From Atlantibacter sp032075065 (GTDB lineage: Bacteria > Pseudomonadota > Gammaproteobacteria > Enterobacterales > Enterobacteriaceae): a stretch of 64,000 nucleotides of DNA. Position numbers and translations under genes: made by a program. Shown here piece after piece: positions 30,827 through 39,430 of the stretch. The stretch covers positions 1-64,000 of the forward strand of contig NZ_DAMAZC010000002.1 in NCBI RefSeq assembly GCF_032075065.1. Reading direction: 5' to 3'. Positions within the stretch are counted from its first letter, which is position 1, and each line of letters begins with the position of its first letter. The notes beneath the pieces are model-generated. The model ran no database searches. It was not told the DNA's origin and saw only the letters and a list, made by a program, of their open reading frames with translations.

Positions 30827-32318
30827 AGCATTTGATAAATGCTTGCGGGCAAAACAGCCGCACCGACTCCACCAACCGCTCAAAGGCTTCCGGCATCTGT
30901 TCTTCGGTAATACTGGCGAATCCCATCAGTAATCCCCGCCGATTTTTAGACCTCACGTAATAGCGCGACAGCGCCCGCACCAGAATGCCCTGGGCGTTAG
31001 CATGGGCCGCAATCGCCACGTCATCCGCCTCGCCCGGCAGATGCAAAACCAGATGCAGCCCGGCATTATCGTTAAAATCATTCAGCGCCTGCGGGCCGAA
31101 CGCCTGGGTAATCAGCTGGCACAGCAGCGCCCGGCGTTTGCTGTACAGCAGCCGCATCCGGCGAATATGGGCGGTGTACAGTCCGGACTCGATGAACTCC
31201 GCCAGCGCGGTTTGGATCAGCGAATGCCCGCTGCGGTACAGCTCGGCATGGGCTTTTCTGAATGATTCAGCCAGGGCTGGCGGCAATACCAGATATCCAA
31301 GCCGCAGTCCGGGATAGAGCGTCTTGCTGAAGGTGCCGATATAAATCACCGGCGCATCGGGCACCAGCCCCTGAAGCGCCGGGATCGGCTGGCCGGAAAA
31401 GCGAAACTCGCTGTCATAATCATCCTCCACTATCCAGCACGGATGGCGCGCCGCAATATTCAGCAGGCGCTGCCGCCGTTCCAGGCTCATCACTGGCCCC
31501 AGCGGGTACTGATGCGAAGGGGTGACAAAGATCAAGCGCGGGTTTTCATCAACGGTTTCCGGAGGGGTCATTCCCGCCTGATCGACATCGATCGGGCAGA
31601 GCGTCACGTCATTCATCTGCAAAATATGGCGGATGCCCCAGTAGGAGGGTTCCTCAATCCAGGCGTGGTCGCCGGGGTTGGTGAGCATTCGCGTCACCAG
31701 GTCAATGGCCTGATGCACGCCTTCGACGATCAGGATCTGTTCAGCGTTACAGTTCACCGAACGGGCTACCCGCAAATACTCTACCAGCGCCTGTTGCAGC
31801 GACGGTGAGCCGCCATTATTGCTGTAAGTAAGCTGTCGCGGGGCGGGGCGGCGGCTGATGCGCGCCTGAATTTTGCTGAAGCGCTGATGGGGAAAGGCGC
31901 TGACGTCCGGCACGCCGGGAATAAACGCGCCCCACTGGCTTGGGCTGGCGCTGATGTTATTCAGCAACTGCTGCCCACGGCGGGAAAACGCGGGCGCTGT
32001 GGCGGGTTGCGATAGCGCATCACCGCACGCCTGCGGATGAAACACGTTATCCGGCAGAGTTTGCGCCACCCAGGTACCGCTGCCCTGGCGCGAGGTGACA
32101 TAGCCTTCCGCCAGCAGCTGCTCGTACACCGTGATCACGCTGTTGCGCGAAATGCCCAACTGAGCGGCGAGATCTCGTGAGGCGGGCAAACGCGTCTGCG
32201 GGGCCAGGCTTTTATCCAGAATCGCATGGCGCAGCGCGTTATATAACCGCCGATGCAAAAGCCCATCCCGCTGCGCCGCAAAGCGCACCAGCACTAAGTC
32301 ACCCACCAGAGAATGCAA
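30825..32318 (-). CDS. MocR/GabR-type PLP-binding transcription regulator
   Basis: 497 residues. The N-terminal ~75 residues are a GntR winged helix (LARL-type ASRDLAAQLGISRNSVITVY). The rest is a fold-type I aminotransferase-like domain with the PLP Lys in GTFSKTLYPGLRLGYLV (~residue 335) and the aspartate in IVEDDYDSEF. MocR proteins such as GabR and PdxR sense PLP adducts and control a neighbouring gene. It is divergent from a gabT-like gene, so GABA or a related omega-amino acid is the likely inducer; this is inferred from arrangement. The pair is inserted between rpoH and livJ, which are neighbours in E. coli. Confidence 0.9.
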   Translation of the reverse strand: MHSLVGDLVLVRFAAQRDGLLHRRLYNALRHAILDKSLAPQTRLPASRDLAAQLGISRNSVITVYEQLLAEGYVTSRQGSGTWVAQTLPDNVFHPQACGDALSQPATAPAFSRRGQQLLNNISASPSQWGAFIPGVPDVSAFPHQRFSKIQARISRRPAPRQLTYSNNGGSPSLQQALVEYLRVARSVNCNAEQILIVEGVHQAIDLVTRMLTNPGDHAWIEEPSYWGIRHILQMNDVTLCPIDVDQAGMTPPETVDENPRLIFVTPSHQYPLGPVMSLERRQRLLNIAARHPCWIVEDDYDSEFRFSGQPIPALQGLVPDAPVIYIGTFSKTLYPGLRLGYLVLPPALAESFRKAHAELYRSGHSLIQTALAEFIESGLYTAHIRRMRLLYSKRRALLCQLITQAFGPQALNDFNDNAGLHLVLHLPGEADDVAIAAHANAQGILVRALSRYYVRSKNRRGLLMGFASITEEQMPEAFERLVESVRLFCPQAFIKC

Positions 32319-32433
32319 TTGGATCCCTCAATCAGTCAGGATTGGTACTCGATTATAGAACCAAAGCGCGCTAAATAAATCACAATGTAGTGTACATGTT
32401 GCATCAACGTAAAAGAGCTGCGGAGAGACGAAA
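32319..32433. promoter_or_regulatory. Divergent control region of the MocR regulator and aminotransferase
   Basis: 115 bases between divergent starts. It contains an inverted pair TTGGT ... ACCAA (32342-32363 region) around an AT-rich centre and a later GTGTACAT segment. MocR regulators usually bind repeated half-sites in such a region; which elements are used here cannot be told. The aminotransferase ribosome site is GGAGAG. Confidence 0.4.
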
Positions 32434-33693
32434 GTGAAAAATTCAGAACTACATCAACGCCGTCAGAATGCAACGCCGCGCGGTATCGGCGTGATGTGCG
32501 GGTTTTACGCTGAGCGCGCGGAAAACGCTACCCTGTGGGACGTGGAAGGCCGGGAAGTGATTGATTTCGCCGCCGGGATTGCCGTATTGAATACCGGGCA
32601 CCGCCATCCGCGCCTGGTCGAGGCGATTGAAAAGCAGCTTAAGGCCTTTACCCATACCGCCTATCAGATTGTGCCCTATGAAGGATACGTGTCGCTGGCG
32701 GAGCGCATCAACGAACGCGCCCCCATTGAAGGCCCGGTGAAAACCGCGTTTTTTACTACCGGCGCGGAAGCGGTGGAAAACGCCGTGAAAATCGCCCGGG
32801 CCAGTACCCGTCGTCCCGGCATTATCACCTTTAGCGGTGCGTTTCATGGCCGAACCTTTATGACCATGGCGCTCACCGGCAAAGTGGCCCCGTACAAGCT
32901 CGGCTTTGGTCCGTTCCCCGGTTCGGTGTTCCACGCCCGTTATCCGAATGATCTGCACGGCGTCAGCGTTGAGCAGGCGCTGGAAAGCCTGGAATACATC
33001 TTCAAAGCCGATATCGCCCCGGACCAGGTGGCGGCAATAGTATTAGAGCCCATTCAGGGCGAGGGCGGGTTTAACGTCGCGCCGCCGGAATTTTTCAGCG
33101 CGCTGCGGCAGATTTGCGACCAGCACGGCATCCTGCTGATTGCCGATGAAGTGCAGACCGGCTTTGCGCGTACCGGCAAACTGTTCGCCATGGAGCATTA
33201 TCCAGTGAAAGCCGATTTGATCACCATGGCGAAAAGCCTGGCGGGCGGGATGCCGCTATCCGCCGTCGCGGGGCGCGCCGAGGTGATGGATGCCCCTGCG
33301 CCAGGCGGGCTGGGCGGCACCTACGCCGGTAACCCGCTGGCGATTGCTTCGGCCCATGCGGTACTGGACGTCATTGACGATGAAAAACTGTGCCAGCGCG
33401 CGAACGAACTCGGCGCGCAGCTGAAAGAGGTGCTGGAGCAGGCGCAGAGCAAAGCGATAGCGCAGGTGCGCGGGATGGGTTCGATGATTGCCATCGAGTT
33501 TAACGACCCGGCAACCGGCAAACCGTCGCCGGACATCACCCGCGACGTTCAGCAGGCGGCGCTGGAGCAGGGGCTACTGTTACTCACCTGTGGGGTGTAC
33601 GGCAACGTGATCCGCTTCCTGTATCCGCTGACGATCCCGCAAGCGCAATTCACCCAGGCGCTAAATATTCTTAAACAGGTTTTACCGCGCTAA
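32434..33693 (+). CDS. 4-aminobutyrate aminotransferase (GabT/PuuE-like)
   Basis: 419 residues from a GTG start (32434) with GGAGAG upstream. It is a class III aminotransferase: FFTTGAEAVENAVKIAR (~residue 107), the PLP-binding ADEVQTGFARTGK (~residue 238), and the Schiff-base Lys in TMAKSLAGGMPLSAVAG (~residue 267). GYLVPYEGYVSLAERI-like features match GABA transaminases, which convert GABA and 2-oxoglutarate to succinate semialdehyde and glutamate. The substrate could be another omega-amino acid. No succinate-semialdehyde dehydrogenase gene is nearby. Confidence 0.88.
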   Translation: MKNSELHQRRQNATPRGIGVMCGFYAERAENATLWDVEGREVIDFAAGIAVLNTGHRHPRLVEAIEKQLKAFTHTAYQIVPYEGYVSLAERINERAPIEGPVKTAFFTTGAEAVENAVKIARASTRRPGIITFSGAFHGRTFMTMALTGKVAPYKLGFGPFPGSVFHARYPNDLHGVSVEQALESLEYIFKADIAPDQVAAIVLEPIQGEGGFNVAPPEFFSALRQICDQHGILLIADEVQTGFARTGKLFAMEHYPVKADLITMAKSLAGGMPLSAVAGRAEVMDAPAPGGLGGTYAGNPLAIASAHAVLDVIDDEKLCQRANELGAQLKEVLEQAQSKAIAQVRGMGSMIAIEFNDPATGKPSPDITRDVQQAALEQGLLLLTCGVYGNVIRFLYPLTIPQAQFTQALNILKQVLPR

Positions 33694-33902
33694 CCCTGAC
33701 GCGGTGGGCATTGTTGTTGCACTAATGTTGCAATAAGACCCCGCCGCGCTCACTTTCTGTTATTCACCCCACAAAATTGTTGTTCCAAAATCAGAAAAAT
33801 GGGGTATGTTTTAGCAGAGTATGCTGCTCAGGCACCGGTGGCATCCCTCCTTTCTACTATCTAATGCTGCGCCTAAGTGCGATGGCGATATAATGTGCCA
33901 AA

Positions 33903-33951
33903 TCAAAACAACAAAACAACTTCAACAACCACAACAATGGGGATCCTCAGG
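33903..33951 (+). promoter_or_regulatory. C/A-rich livJ leader, likely GcvB small-RNA target
   Basis: Just before the livJ start is an unusual run of CAA/ACAAC repeats (AACAACAAAACAAC ... CAACAACCACAACAA). In E. coli and Salmonella the sRNA GcvB represses livJ and livK by pairing its GU-rich R1 region with such leaders. The complementarity here fits that mechanism; it has not been tested in this organism. Confidence 0.65.
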
Positions 33952-35055
33952 ATGAAAATGACGGGTAAAGCGTTACTGGCGGGATGTATCGCTCTGGCGA
34001 TGAGCAGCGCGGCAATGGCGGAAGATATTAAGATCGCCGTCGTCGGCGCAATGTCCGGCCCGGTCGCGCAGTATGGAGACCAGGAGTTTACTGGCGCAGA
34101 GCAAGCGGTTGCCGATATTAACGCCAAGGGCGGCATCAAAGGCAACAAACTGGTTGTGACCAAATACGATGACGCCTGCGACCCGAAACAAGCGGTAGCG
34201 GTAGCGAACAAAGTGGTTAACGATGGCATCAAATACGTTATCGGCCACCTGTGCTCTTCTTCTACACAGCCAGCGTCTGATATCTACGAAGACGAAGGCA
34301 TTCTGATGATCACGCCAGCGGCGACTGCTCCGGAACTGACCGCGCGGGGTTATCAACTGGTGCTGCGCACTACCGGTCTGGATTCCGACCAGGGCCCGAC
34401 CGCGGCGAAATACATTGCTGAGAAAGTGAAGCCGCAGCGCATCGCGGTTATTCACGACAAACAGCAATACGGCGAAGGTCTGGCGCGTTCCGTGCAGGAT
34501 AACCTGAAGAAAGCCGGCGCGAACGTGGTGTTCTTTGACGGTATCACCGCTGGTGAGAAAGATTTCTCTACCCTGGTGGCGCGTCTGAAGAAAGAAAATA
34601 TCGACTTCGTTTACTACGGTGGCTACCACCCGGAAATGGGCCAGATCCTGCGTCAGGCGCGCGCGGCAGGCCTGAAAACCCAGTTTATGGGCCCGGAAGG
34701 CGTGGCGAACGTGTCCCTGTCTAACATCGCCGGTGAATCTGCCGAAGGCATGTTAGTGACCAAGCCGAAGAACTACGATCAGGTTCCGGCGAACAAACCG
34801 ATTGTGGACGCGATTAAAGCCAAGAAACAGGATCCGAGCGGCGCGTTCGTATGGACTACCTACGCTGCGCTGCAATCACTGCAGGCCGGTCTGAACCAGT
34901 CTGACGATCCGGCTGAAATCGCTAAATACCTGAAAGCAAACTCTGTTGAAACTGTGATGGGTCCGCTGTCATGGGATGAGAAGGGCGATCTGAAAGGGTT
35001 TGAGTTTGGCGTGTTTACGTGGCATGCCAACGGCACGGCGACCGACGCCAAATAA
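33952..35055 (+). CDS. livJ: Leu/Ile/Val-binding protein LivJ
   Basis: 367 residues starting MKMTGKALLAGCIALAMSSA, a signal peptide cleaved near AMA-ED. It matches E. coli LivJ (AVVGAMSGPVAQYGDQEFTG, IGHLCSSSTQPASDIYEDEG, AAGLKTQFMGPEGVANVSLS). The 25-codon longer frame in the leader is rejected. It captures leucine, isoleucine and valine in the periplasm and delivers them to LivHMGF. As in E. coli it is separated from livK by panM. It and livK are close paralogues. Confidence 0.96.
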   Translation: MKMTGKALLAGCIALAMSSAAMAEDIKIAVVGAMSGPVAQYGDQEFTGAEQAVADINAKGGIKGNKLVVTKYDDACDPKQAVAVANKVVNDGIKYVIGHLCSSSTQPASDIYEDEGILMITPAATAPELTARGYQLVLRTTGLDSDQGPTAAKYIAEKVKPQRIAVIHDKQQYGEGLARSVQDNLKKAGANVVFFDGITAGEKDFSTLVARLKKENIDFVYYGGYHPEMGQILRQARAAGLKTQFMGPEGVANVSLSNIAGESAEGMLVTKPKNYDQVPANKPIVDAIKAKKQDPSGAFVWTTYAALQSLQAGLNQSDDPAEIAKYLKANSVETVMGPLSWDEKGDLKGFEFGVFTWHANGTATDAK

Positions 35056-35065
35056 TTTGCCTGTC

Positions 35066-35190
35066 GCCTTTCACGCCGTTGCGGCGTTGACTGCGTTCGA
35101 AAACCCCGGTCACTTACTGATGTAAGCTCCCGGGGATTTTCTCACTTGTCGCGTTGCTACAACGTGAAATGCTCGGGCAAACAGTGAATT
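35066..35190. repeat. ERIC element downstream of livJ
   Basis: About 125 bases with the hallmark ERIC core: CCCCGGTCACTTAC, then ATGTAAGCTCCCGGGGAT, matching the sequences of the standard ERIC primers, arranged as an imperfect palindrome. ERIC elements are non-coding repeats scattered in enterobacterial intergenic regions and are usually transcribed as hairpins within mRNAs. Confidence 0.85.
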
Positions 35191-35237
35191 GCCTTTCACG
35201 CCGTAGCGGCGTTGACTGCGCTTGAAAACCCCGGTCG
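35191..35237. repeat. Partial second ERIC copy
   Basis: The first ~47 bases repeat the left end of the preceding ERIC (GCCTTTCACGCCGT...AACCCCGGTC) with three differences, in direct orientation and 125 bases downstream. The rest is replaced by a terminator hairpin. Confidence 0.75.
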
Positions 35238-35262
35238 CTGATAGCCAGCGACCGGTTTTTTT
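35231..35262 (+). terminator. Terminator between livJ and panM
   Basis: A perfect 10-bp stem (CCGGTCGCTG / CAGCGACCGG) with a 5-base loop, followed by seven T. It ends the livJ transcript; its left arm is the truncated end of the partial ERIC copy. It lies against the panM stop, so it separates convergent transcripts. Confidence 0.88.
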
Positions 35263-35644
35263 AGCGCTTCTCCCAACCGCCTTCCTCGATCGAAAAGCCC
35301 AGCGCCTGCATAAACGCATTCATCACATTGCGGTCTTCGACGCCGACGTCAGAAATCCACCAGTGGTTGATGGGGGGGTTATCGCGGATCACCTCTTCAA
35401 TCAAATAGTGCCCAACGCCGCGTCGACGCGTCACTTCCCGGACCCGCAGTGAATCCATCGCGCCCTGATCGCCGGTCAGCGTCACGCGGACCGCGCCCAG
35501 CAGCCGCTCGTTGAAACGCGCGGCGTAAATGCGGTGGCCTTCATCAATCTTCAACGATGCGCTGGAGTATTCCGGCCAAATTTTGCCGAGGTCGATATGG
35601 TCCTGCGGCGTCAATGTCTGCAAACGAATAATAGTGAGTTTCAT
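35261..35644 (-). CDS. panM: Aspartate decarboxylase maturation factor/regulator PanM (PanZ)
   Basis: 127 residues matching E. coli YhhK/PanM (SASLKIDEGHRIYAARFNER, LRVREVTRRRGVGHYLIEEV). It has the GNAT acetyl-CoA-binding segment R-R-x-G-V-G. It triggers self-cleavage of the pantothenate enzyme PanD and, with CoA bound, limits its activity. It is single, between livJ and livK as in E. coli, and convergent with livJ. Confidence 0.95.
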   Translation of the reverse strand: MKLTIIRLQTLTPQDHIDLGKIWPEYSSASLKIDEGHRIYAARFNERLLGAVRVTLTGDQGAMDSLRVREVTRRRGVGHYLIEEVIRDNPPINHWWISDVGVEDRNVMNAFMQALGFSIEEGGWEKR

Positions 35645-36062
35645 AGTGGCATCCCGAAGGCAGTTTGTCGGAGTGTATCCAAATTATTGACCATAACGCC
35701 TGCTCTTTTTTAACGGATTCAGCAGTTGAATAGTTTTTATCGCGTATCAAAAGCAGTGCGAATCTTCCGGGAATGAAATTTAACCAGGTTTTTACTCTGA
35801 CAGGTAGTGATTTGTTCGGCTTAATGCACCAATATTTTATGCTGAAATATCTGCTTTTTTTTGTTTAACTCTGGCTGAATCCAGAATATTATCTTTGCTT
35901 AATCTCATGATATATAGACGTTTTAGCCTGTTGAGTAGCGAAATTTAGCGCTAACTCATTAAAGAGACAGGTAAAAATAGTGTTGTTTACAAAAACAGCA
36001 GAACATTTTTTAACCATAATAAAACCAGAAATTTACAACTGGCATGAATGGGGATGCACGGA
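35645..36062. other. AT-rich control region upstream of panM and livK
   Basis: 418 bases with no convincing coding frame. It holds the divergent promoters of panM and the livKHMGF operon. The AT-rich, T-tract-containing sequence fits Lrp binding known for E. coli livK, but I could not mark individual sites or a clear -35/-10 pair. Confidence 0.5.
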
Positions 36063-37178
36063 ATGAAATACAACGCGAAAACAGTAATCGCAGGGATGGT
36101 CGCGCTGGCACTGACTCACACGGCAGCAGCGCAGGAGATCAAGGTCGCGGTCGTGGGGGCGATGTCTGGCCCGGTCGCCCAGTGGGGCGATATGGAATTT
36201 AACGGCGCGCGCCAGGCGATTAAAGACATCAACGCCAAAGGCGGGATCAAAGGCGACACCCTGGTAGGCGTGGAGTATGACGACGCCTGCGATCCAAAAC
36301 AGGCGGTCGCGGTGGCCAACAAAATCGTTAACGACGGCATTAAATATGTGATCGGCCACCTGTGTTCATCATCGACCCAGCCGGCTTCCGATATTTATGA
36401 AGACGAAGGCATTCTGATGATCACCCCGGGCGCGACCAACCCGGAACTGACCCAGCGCGGCTATCAGATGATCATGCGTACCGCCGGGCTGGATTCCGCA
36501 CAAGGCCCAACGGCGGCGAAGTACATTCTGGAAACCGTGAAGCCGCAGCGTATCGCCATCATCCATGACAAACAGCAATACGGCGAAGGCCTGGCGCGCT
36601 CCGTTCAGGACGGCCTGAAAAAAGGCGGCGCTAACGTGGTGTTCTTTGACGGCATCACCGCAGGCGAGAAAGATTTCTCGGCGCTGCTGGCGCGTCTGCA
36701 AAAAGAAAATATCGATTTCGTGTATTACGGCGGTTACTACCCGGAAATGGGCCAGATGCTGCGCCAGGCGCGCGCCACCGGCCTGAAAACCCAGTTTATG
36801 GGCCCGGAAGGCGTGGGTAACGCGTCGCTTTCCAATATTGCGGGCGATGCAGGCGAGGGGATGTTAGTGACCATGCCGAAACGCTATGACCAGGAAGCCT
36901 CCAACAAGGCTATCGTGGATGCCCTCAAAGCCGACAAAAAAGATGCCAGCGGCCCGTATGTGTGGATCACCTATGCCGCCGTACAGTCACTGGCGACTGC
37001 GATGGACAGAAGCGGTTCAAAAGAACCCGCTGATTTGATTAAGGACTTGAAACAACACGGGGCTGATACCGTGATTGGGCCGCTGAACTGGGATGAAAAA
37101 GGCGATCTGAAGGGATTTGAATTTGGTGTATTCCAGTGGCATGCCGACGGGTCGTCAACCAACGTGGCGGCGAAATAA
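36063..37178 (+). CDS. livK: Leucine-specific binding protein LivK
   Basis: 371 residues starting MKYNAKTVIAGMVALALTHT, a signal peptide cleaved near AAA-QE. It matches E. coli LivK (GPVAQWGDMEFNGARQAIKD, GPEGVGNASLSNIAGDAGEG). It prefers leucine and feeds the shared LivHMGF permease. It is about 80% similar to LivJ by eye. First gene of the livKHMGF operon. Confidence 0.96.
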   Translation: MKYNAKTVIAGMVALALTHTAAAQEIKVAVVGAMSGPVAQWGDMEFNGARQAIKDINAKGGIKGDTLVGVEYDDACDPKQAVAVANKIVNDGIKYVIGHLCSSSTQPASDIYEDEGILMITPGATNPELTQRGYQMIMRTAGLDSAQGPTAAKYILETVKPQRIAIIHDKQQYGEGLARSVQDGLKKGGANVVFFDGITAGEKDFSALLARLQKENIDFVYYGGYYPEMGQMLRQARATGLKTQFMGPEGVGNASLSNIAGDAGEGMLVTMPKRYDQEASNKAIVDALKADKKDASGPYVWITYAAVQSLATAMDRSGSKEPADLIKDLKQHGADTVIGPLNWDEKGDLKGFEFGVFQWHADGSSTNVAAK

Positions 37179-37226
37179 ACGCGCACCGTGGATTGCTGAC
37201 CTGAACGAGTGATAAAAGGTTACGTT

Positions 37227-38153
37227 ATGTCCGAGCAGTTCCTCTATTTTTTGCAGCAAATGTTTAATGGCGTCACGCTGGGAAGTACCTACGCGCTGAT
37301 CGCCATCGGCTACACCATGGTGTACGGCATTATCGGCATGATTAACTTCGCCCACGGCGAGGTGTACATGATCGGCAGTTACGTCTCCTTTATGATCGTG
37401 GCGGCGCTCATGATGATGGGTATCGACGCCAGCTGGCTGCTGGTGGGCGCGGCCTTTATCGGGGCGATTGTCATCGCCAGCGCCTACGGCTGGAGCATCG
37501 AGCGGGTCGCCTATCGCCCGGTGCGTAGCTCAAAACGCCTGATCGCGCTGATTTCCGCCATCGGGATGTCCATTTTCCTGCAAAACTACGTCAGCCTGAC
37601 CCAGGGTTCGCGCGATGTGGCGCTGCCGAGCCTGTTTAACGGCCAGTGGCTGGTGGGCAGCAGTGAAAACTTCACTGCCACTATCACCACCATGCAGCTT
37701 GTTATCTGGATCGTCACTTTCCTGGCGATGCTGGCGCTAACCCTTTTCATCCGGTATTCCCGCATGGGCCGCGCCTGCCGCGCCTGTGCCGAAGACCTGA
37801 AAATGGCCAGCTTGCTCGGCATTAATACTGACCGCGTCATCTCGCTGACCTTCGTGATCGGCGCGGCGATGGCGGCGGTTGCTGGGGTACTGTTGGGCCA
37901 GTTCTACGGCGTGATTAACCCGTACATCGGCTTTATGGCGGGGATGAAAGCCTTTACCGCTGCGGTATTAGGCGGCATCGGCAGCATTCCTGGCGCGATG
38001 ATCGGCGGCCTGATCCTCGGGCTGACCGAAGCGCTGACTTCTGCCTACCTGAGCACCGAATATAAAGATGTGGTCTCTTTCGCCCTGTTGATTGGCGTCT
38101 TGCTGGTCATGCCTACCGGTATTCTGGGCCGTCCGGAGGTAGAGAAAGTATGA
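37227..38153 (+). CDS. livH: Branched-chain amino-acid ABC permease LivH
   Basis: 308 residues starting MSEQFLYFLQQMFNGVTLGS, identical in this part to E. coli LivH; a six-codon upstream extension is rejected. About eight membrane spans; the coupling-helix region is GRACRACAEDLKMASLLGIN (~residue 190). It pairs with LivM. It lies 48 bases after livK and overlaps livM by four bases. Confidence 0.96.
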   Translation: MSEQFLYFLQQMFNGVTLGSTYALIAIGYTMVYGIIGMINFAHGEVYMIGSYVSFMIVAALMMMGIDASWLLVGAAFIGAIVIASAYGWSIERVAYRPVRSSKRLIALISAIGMSIFLQNYVSLTQGSRDVALPSLFNGQWLVGSSENFTATITTMQLVIWIVTFLAMLALTLFIRYSRMGRACRACAEDLKMASLLGINTDRVISLTFVIGAAMAAVAGVLLGQFYGVINPYIGFMAGMKAFTAAVLGGIGSIPGAMIGGLILGLTEALTSAYLSTEYKDVVSFALLIGVLLVMPTGILGRPEVEKV

Positions 38154-39430
38154 AACCGATGCATTTTGCCATGGCGTTGCTCTCTGCCGTGATGTTCTTC
38201 GTGCTGGCCGGCGTGATGATGGGCGTTCAGTTAAGCCTGTCCGGCACCAAACTGGTGGTGGATACTGCGTCCGCGATCCGCTGGGAGTGGATTGCAGTGG
38301 GTACGGCAGTGGTGTTTCTGTTCCAGCTGCTGCGCCCCTTCTTCCAGAAAAGCTTCAAAAAAGTTTCCGGACCGAAGTTTATTCTGCCCGCGATTGATGG
38401 CTCTACGCCGAAGCAGAAACTGTTCCTGGTGGCGCTGCTGGTACTGGCGGTAGCCTGGCCGTTTATGGTGTCGCGCGGCACGGTGGATATCGCCACCCTG
38501 ACCATGATTTACGTGATCCTCGGTCTGGGCCTGAACGTGGTCGTGGGGCTGTCTGGTCTGCTGGTGCTGGGTTACGGCGGCTTTTACGCCATCGGCGCGT
38601 ACACTTTTGCGCTGCTGAACCACTATTACGGTCTCGGCTTCTGGACCTGTCTCCCGCTGGCGGGTCTGGTGGCCGCGGCCGCAGGCTTCCTGCTGGGCTT
38701 CCCGGTGCTGCGTTTGCGCGGCGACTATCTGGCGATTGTCACCTTAGGCTTCGGTGAAATCGTCCGTATTTTGCTGCTTAATAACACCGAAGTGACCGGC
38801 GGGCCGAACGGCATCAGCCAGATCCCCAAACCGACGCTGTTCGGCCTGGAGTTTAGCCGCACGCCGCGCGAAGGGGGCTGGGATACTTTCAGCAACTTCT
38901 TTGGCATGAAGTACGATCCCAGTGACCGGATTATTTTCCTCTATCTGGTGGCGCTGCTGCTGGTGGTGATCACCCTGTTTGTGATTAACCGTCTGCTGCG
39001 TATGCCGCTGGGCCGCGCCTGGGAAGCGCTGCGTGAAGATGAGATCGCCTGCCGTTCCCTGGGCCTCAATCCAACGCGCATCAAGCTGACCGCGTTTACC
39101 ATCAGCGCCGCGTTTGCCGGTTTCGCCGGAACGCTGTTCGCCGCGCGCCAGGGCTTTGTCAGCCCGGAATCCTTCACCTTCGCCGAATCGGCGTTTGTGC
39201 TGGCGATTGTGGTGCTGGGCGGGATGGGCTCGCAGTTCGCGGTTATCCTGGCGGCTATCCTGCTGGTGGTGTCGCGCGAGCTGATGCGTGATTTCAACGA
39301 GTACAGCATGCTGATGCTGGGCGGCCTGATGGTGCTGATGATGATCTGGCGTCCGCAGGGGCTGTTGCCGATGACCCGTCCGCAGTTGAAGTTGAAGAAT
39401 GGGCACGCCGCTGAAGGAGAGAAAGCATGA
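38150..39430 (+). CDS. livM: Branched-chain amino-acid ABC permease LivM
   Basis: 426 residues, with two extra N-terminal membrane spans before the core (as in E. coli LivM) and a cytoplasmic segment SFKKVSGPKFILPAIDGSTP between them. The coupling region is GRAWEALREDEIACRSLGLN (~residue 285). It forms the translocation pore with LivH. Start overlaps the livH stop (ATGA); its stop overlaps livG. Confidence 0.96.
   Translation: MKPMHFAMALLSAVMFFVLAGVMMGVQLSLSGTKLVVDTASAIRWEWIAVGTAVVFLFQLLRPFFQKSFKKVSGPKFILPAIDGSTPKQKLFLVALLVLAVAWPFMVSRGTVDIATLTMIYVILGLGLNVVVGLSGLLVLGYGGFYAIGAYTFALLNHYYGLGFWTCLPLAGLVAAAAGFLLGFPVLRLRGDYLAIVTLGFGEIVRILLLNNTEVTGGPNGISQIPKPTLFGLEFSRTPREGGWDTFSNFFGMKYDPSDRIIFLYLVALLLVVITLFVINRLLRMPLGRAWEALREDEIACRSLGLNPTRIKLTAFTISAAFAGFAGTLFAARQGFVSPESFTFAESAFVLAIVVLGGMGSQFAVILAAILLVVSRELMRDFNEYSMLMLGGLMVLMMIWRPQGLLPMTRPQLKLKNGHAAEGEKA

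Noticed and set aside
35645..36062. A small gene between panM and livK
   Set aside because: Short frames here lack ribosome sites and any familiar sequence; the region is AT-rich and fits a control region.
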